From the NCBI RefSeq assembly GCF_041380235.1, contig NZ_JBGIYY010000023.1, forward strand, positions 1 to 64,000: a stretch of DNA of 64,000 nucleotides, written 5' to 3'. This document shows, piece after piece, positions 62,154-64,000 of this stretch. The notes beneath the pieces are model-generated. The model did not search any database, had not been told where the DNA came from, and saw only the letters and a program-made list of their open reading frames with translations. A program made the position numbers and the translations under genes. The DNA is from Glaciecola sp041380235 (lineage in GTDB: Bacteria; Pseudomonadota; Gammaproteobacteria; Enterobacterales; Alteromonadaceae). Each line of letters begins with the position of its first letter. Positions within the stretch are counted from its first letter, which is position 1.

Positions 62154-63172
62154 ACTGTTTCCTTAAAATTACTGTCTGAATGTTTTAGTAACTGATGTAC
62201 AAAACGTAAAGTTCGCTCTAGCAGCCGCAGCTTAGTGTGGCCTGCTAACTCGTCGTAAAATGCATCCGGGTTGGATAAATCATATCGTTGATTGCCCATG
62301 ATCATATTACTATCGTTAAATGACAAACACATCAAGCCAGTGCCATCTATTTCGATATTCATCTTCGACAAAAACGCTGACATATCTAAAATCGCCACCA
62401 CCACCGCTGGTTTCAGAAACTTTGTACCAGCAAGTTCATCTGAGGCTTTAACTTTAAAAATCTTATCAAATGCTATAGAGCCTGATGAAAGAGAGTGTTG
62501 ATACTGTTGGCCTATCTTAAAACTAAATATCTGTAGGTTTTGATAAAATCCAAACGGAATAATGATGCCGTAGCGATCATATTTATCATACACGGTTTTG
62601 GTGCGCATGCGCTTGCCGCGCATGGTGACCACCGTGCGTTTGTCTACATAATGGAAATGATAGTACTCAAAGGTAAACTGATGTTCGTCGCCTTGATATT
62701 CGCCGGCGACAACTTCTTTGAAAGTGCGAGAATGGTTGCCGCGGTTTAGCTCACTGAAACGGATCCGCATTTCTTCGCTGTTAAACGGGGCTTTGAACTT
62801 AAGATTATTGTCGAGCATTGCGTCTTTTTGATAAGCGAGTTTGGCAACTTTGGAGATTTGATGCTTATTCTTAAGGACAAGGGAGACAATAAACGCGCAA
62901 AGCAAGAGACACCCAATGCCAAGAAAAAACAAGCCATTGCCTTGTGAATAGGCTGCTAAGAATGAAATTTGATTGTGACTACCGACGAAGATAAAAATCG
63001 CGATAGATAGACTTACCAATGCCGCTAAAAAATGCTTTGAGTGTTTGTAGACCAAAGGTTTTCTAAACGCTTTGATTTTGCCAACAGCGGCTAATATTTG
63101 TTCACTACTTGTAGCACTGTGGATATCGTGCTCAAGGGTTTCAACAAGCTGTCTAACTTGTTTGTTCGACAT
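62150..63172 (-). CDS. DUF3137 membrane protein
   Basis: A 340-residue protein with two membrane segments near residues 50-70 and 75-97 and a soluble C-terminal domain (about 130-340) with F-E-Y-Y-H-F-H-Y and the late N-x-R-Y-D-L motif. DUF3137 and LemA are commonly paired. The ATG at 63172 with GGAG is preferred over 63211. It lies 19 bp after an S41 peptidase gene. Confidence 0.8.
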   Translation of the reverse strand: MSNKQVRQLVETLEHDIHSATSSEQILAAVGKIKAFRKPLVYKHSKHFLAALVSLSIAIFIFVGSHNQISFLAAYSQGNGLFFLGIGCLLLCAFIVSLVLKNKHQISKVAKLAYQKDAMLDNNLKFKAPFNSEEMRIRFSELNRGNHSRTFKEVVAGEYQGDEHQFTFEYYHFHYVDKRTVVTMRGKRMRTKTVYDKYDRYGIIIPFGFYQNLQIFSFKIGQQYQHSLSSGSIAFDKIFKVKASDELAGTKFLKPAVVVAILDMSAFLSKMNIEIDGTGLMCLSFNDSNMIMGNQRYDLSNPDAFYDELAGHTKLRLLERTLRFVHQLLKHSDSNFKETV

Positions 63173-63191
63173 GTCAGCTCCGTCAGTACTC

Positions 63192-64000
63192 TTATTCTTG
63201 TAGCCAAGCAATTGCTTGCGCCATGGTATCGGATGAATTGCTTTGTTGATCGACTAACACTGGCCCGCCATATTTTACTTGGTCTCGGTCTGCCATGACT
63301 GCGGTTGTCAACACCAATGCGCTGCCGTCGCTAAGCGCGTAGGACGAATTTGCTGTAGATAATCCACAGCTATTATTACCAAAAAATCGAGTGTTAAACT
63401 GTTTTTTGAAGGCAATGAGGGTAGCCTCTCCTGAGCTGCCAACGCGTTTACTGCTAAGTACGGCTATTTTTGGAAGGGGGTTAATCAACGTATAGGGCTG
63501 ATTGATCTCGACTACATTGTTTTCACCTAAATAGGAGGCTCGAGAATTATAGCCCCAAGCGACAATTTCTTCATTCGGATCAATGAAGTGTCCTTGTATC
63601 GTGCCTTCAAATAAGGGTCCCAACCCTGCGATCATCGGCCACATATTACCGCCTGTGTTTTCGCGTAAATCAACAATCCAAGCAGTGACTTGCGGACTGT
63701 CTTGCTCGGCAATTCGAGCTTGAATATTGCTCGCAAACAGATTGGCTTGGTCGCTATCGCCAGATGTAAAACCATCAACGCGAATATAGCCGATGCCCTC
63801 AACATTCGGTTGACTAAAGGAGACTTGTTCGTTGCACGTTAAAGTGCTCGGGTAGGTAATAATACTGCCTGAGGCGTCAGCTAAAAAAGAATGATTGGTA
63901 TTGATCAACTGCAAGGCTCTAGTGATTGCAGGATATGTATCCCTAATCGATTTCGCATTCACTGCTAGTTGGTTGACCTCTGTCTCGAGACTGCTCCAAT
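63192..64000 (-). CDS. S41-family peptidase, N-terminus outside the window
   Basis: The reading frame is open to the right edge, so the 269 codons seen are the C-terminal part. The catalytic S41 region is present: I-G-Y-I-R-V near the start, W-I-V-D-L-R-E-N-T-G-G-N-M, and the active-site S-S-K-R-V-G-S-S-G-E-A-T. The GTG at 63962 is internal to the frame, not a proven start. Exported tail-specific or C-terminal-processing-type activity is likely. It probably forms an operon with DUF3137 and lemA. Confidence 0.8.
   Translation of the reverse strand, partial: WSSLETEVNQLAVNAKSIRDTYPAITRALQLINTNHSFLADASGSIITYPSTLTCNEQVSFSQPNVEGIGYIRVDGFTSGDSDQANLFASNIQARIAEQDSPQVTAWIVDLRENTGGNMWPMIAGLGPLFEGTIQGHFIDPNEEIVAWGYNSRASYLGENNVVEINQPYTLINPLPKIAVLSSKRVGSSGEATLIAFKKQFNTRFFGNNSCGLSTANSSYALSDGSALVLTTAVMADRDQVKYGGPVLVDQQSNSSDTMAQAIAWLQE

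Noticed and set aside
1..64000. CRISPR array
   Set aside because: No set of regularly spaced identical repeats with unique spacers was seen; the 11-bp and 28-bp periodic elements are too short and are promoter-proximal operators.

Overview
The window looks like the chromosome of a marine gammaproteobacterium close to the Alteromonadales. This is inferred from the gene families and protein sequences: a RoxA-type arginine hydroxylase, YacL (UPF0231), an HdfR-like LysR regulator, thiopurine methyltransferase, a FucP-type GlcNAc transporter with a BadF-type kinase, and many TonB/S9/M1 surface and peptide functions. Base composition is moderate, with an AT-richer accessory segment at the left. No rRNA and no complete tRNA was seen. 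The last gene is cut by the right edge.

Left accessory region (1-12.7 kb). An AbiE-type type IV toxin-antitoxin pair lies behind a strikingly palindromic operator. A hipBA pair lies behind four GGTAT half-sites spaced exactly 28 bp apart. Next come a NUDIX gene overlapping a 943-residue PLD/helicase/DUF3427 protein (a candidate defence module) and a decayed IS6-family element with both terminal repeats still readable. A divergent pair of unrecognised genes (829 and 82 aa) follows. A second IS6 relic abuts the tail of a HipA-like gene, and after it a HipB-like regulator precedes a broken hipA.

12.7-21 kb. An ECF-type sigma factor and a Ser/Thr kinase with a TPR-like extracytoplasmic part sit beside a small secreted protein and a large glycine-rich beta-helix lipoprotein. 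The last two are divergent, and the DNA between them carries a long outward-facing inverted repeat. After a partial tRNA-Arg(CCG)-like fragment comes a methyltransferase-HNH fusion protein.

21-48 kb is mostly core-type. It holds a sugar transporter, PhoX-like Tat protein, MerC/COG0523/DUF1826 zinc-type module, CDF transporter, NagA, FadH-like reductase, LysR regulator, serine hydrolase, S9 peptidase and RoxA. It also holds an Anbu proteasome-like cluster (Anbu, zinc metallopeptidase, alpha-E, circularly permuted ATP-grasp), a GlcNAc kinase-like gene, M1 aminopeptidase, CreA, VOC and Tpm. The GlcNAc genes (transporter, deacetylase, kinase) are scattered rather than in one operon.

48-60 kb is a co-directional catabolic cluster. 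A PrpR-type sigma-54 activator behind a good -24/-12 promoter is followed by a TonB receptor, CaiB-type CoA-transferase, HMG-CoA lyase-like enzyme, HyuA, HyuB and an isochorismatase-fold amidase. This fits uptake of a ring compound, ATP-dependent ring opening, amide hydrolysis, CoA activation and C-C cleavage; the substrate is unknown.

60-64 kb holds YacL, a YgjP-like metallopeptidase, a small membrane protein, a LemA/DUF3137 pair and the C-terminal part of an S41 peptidase.
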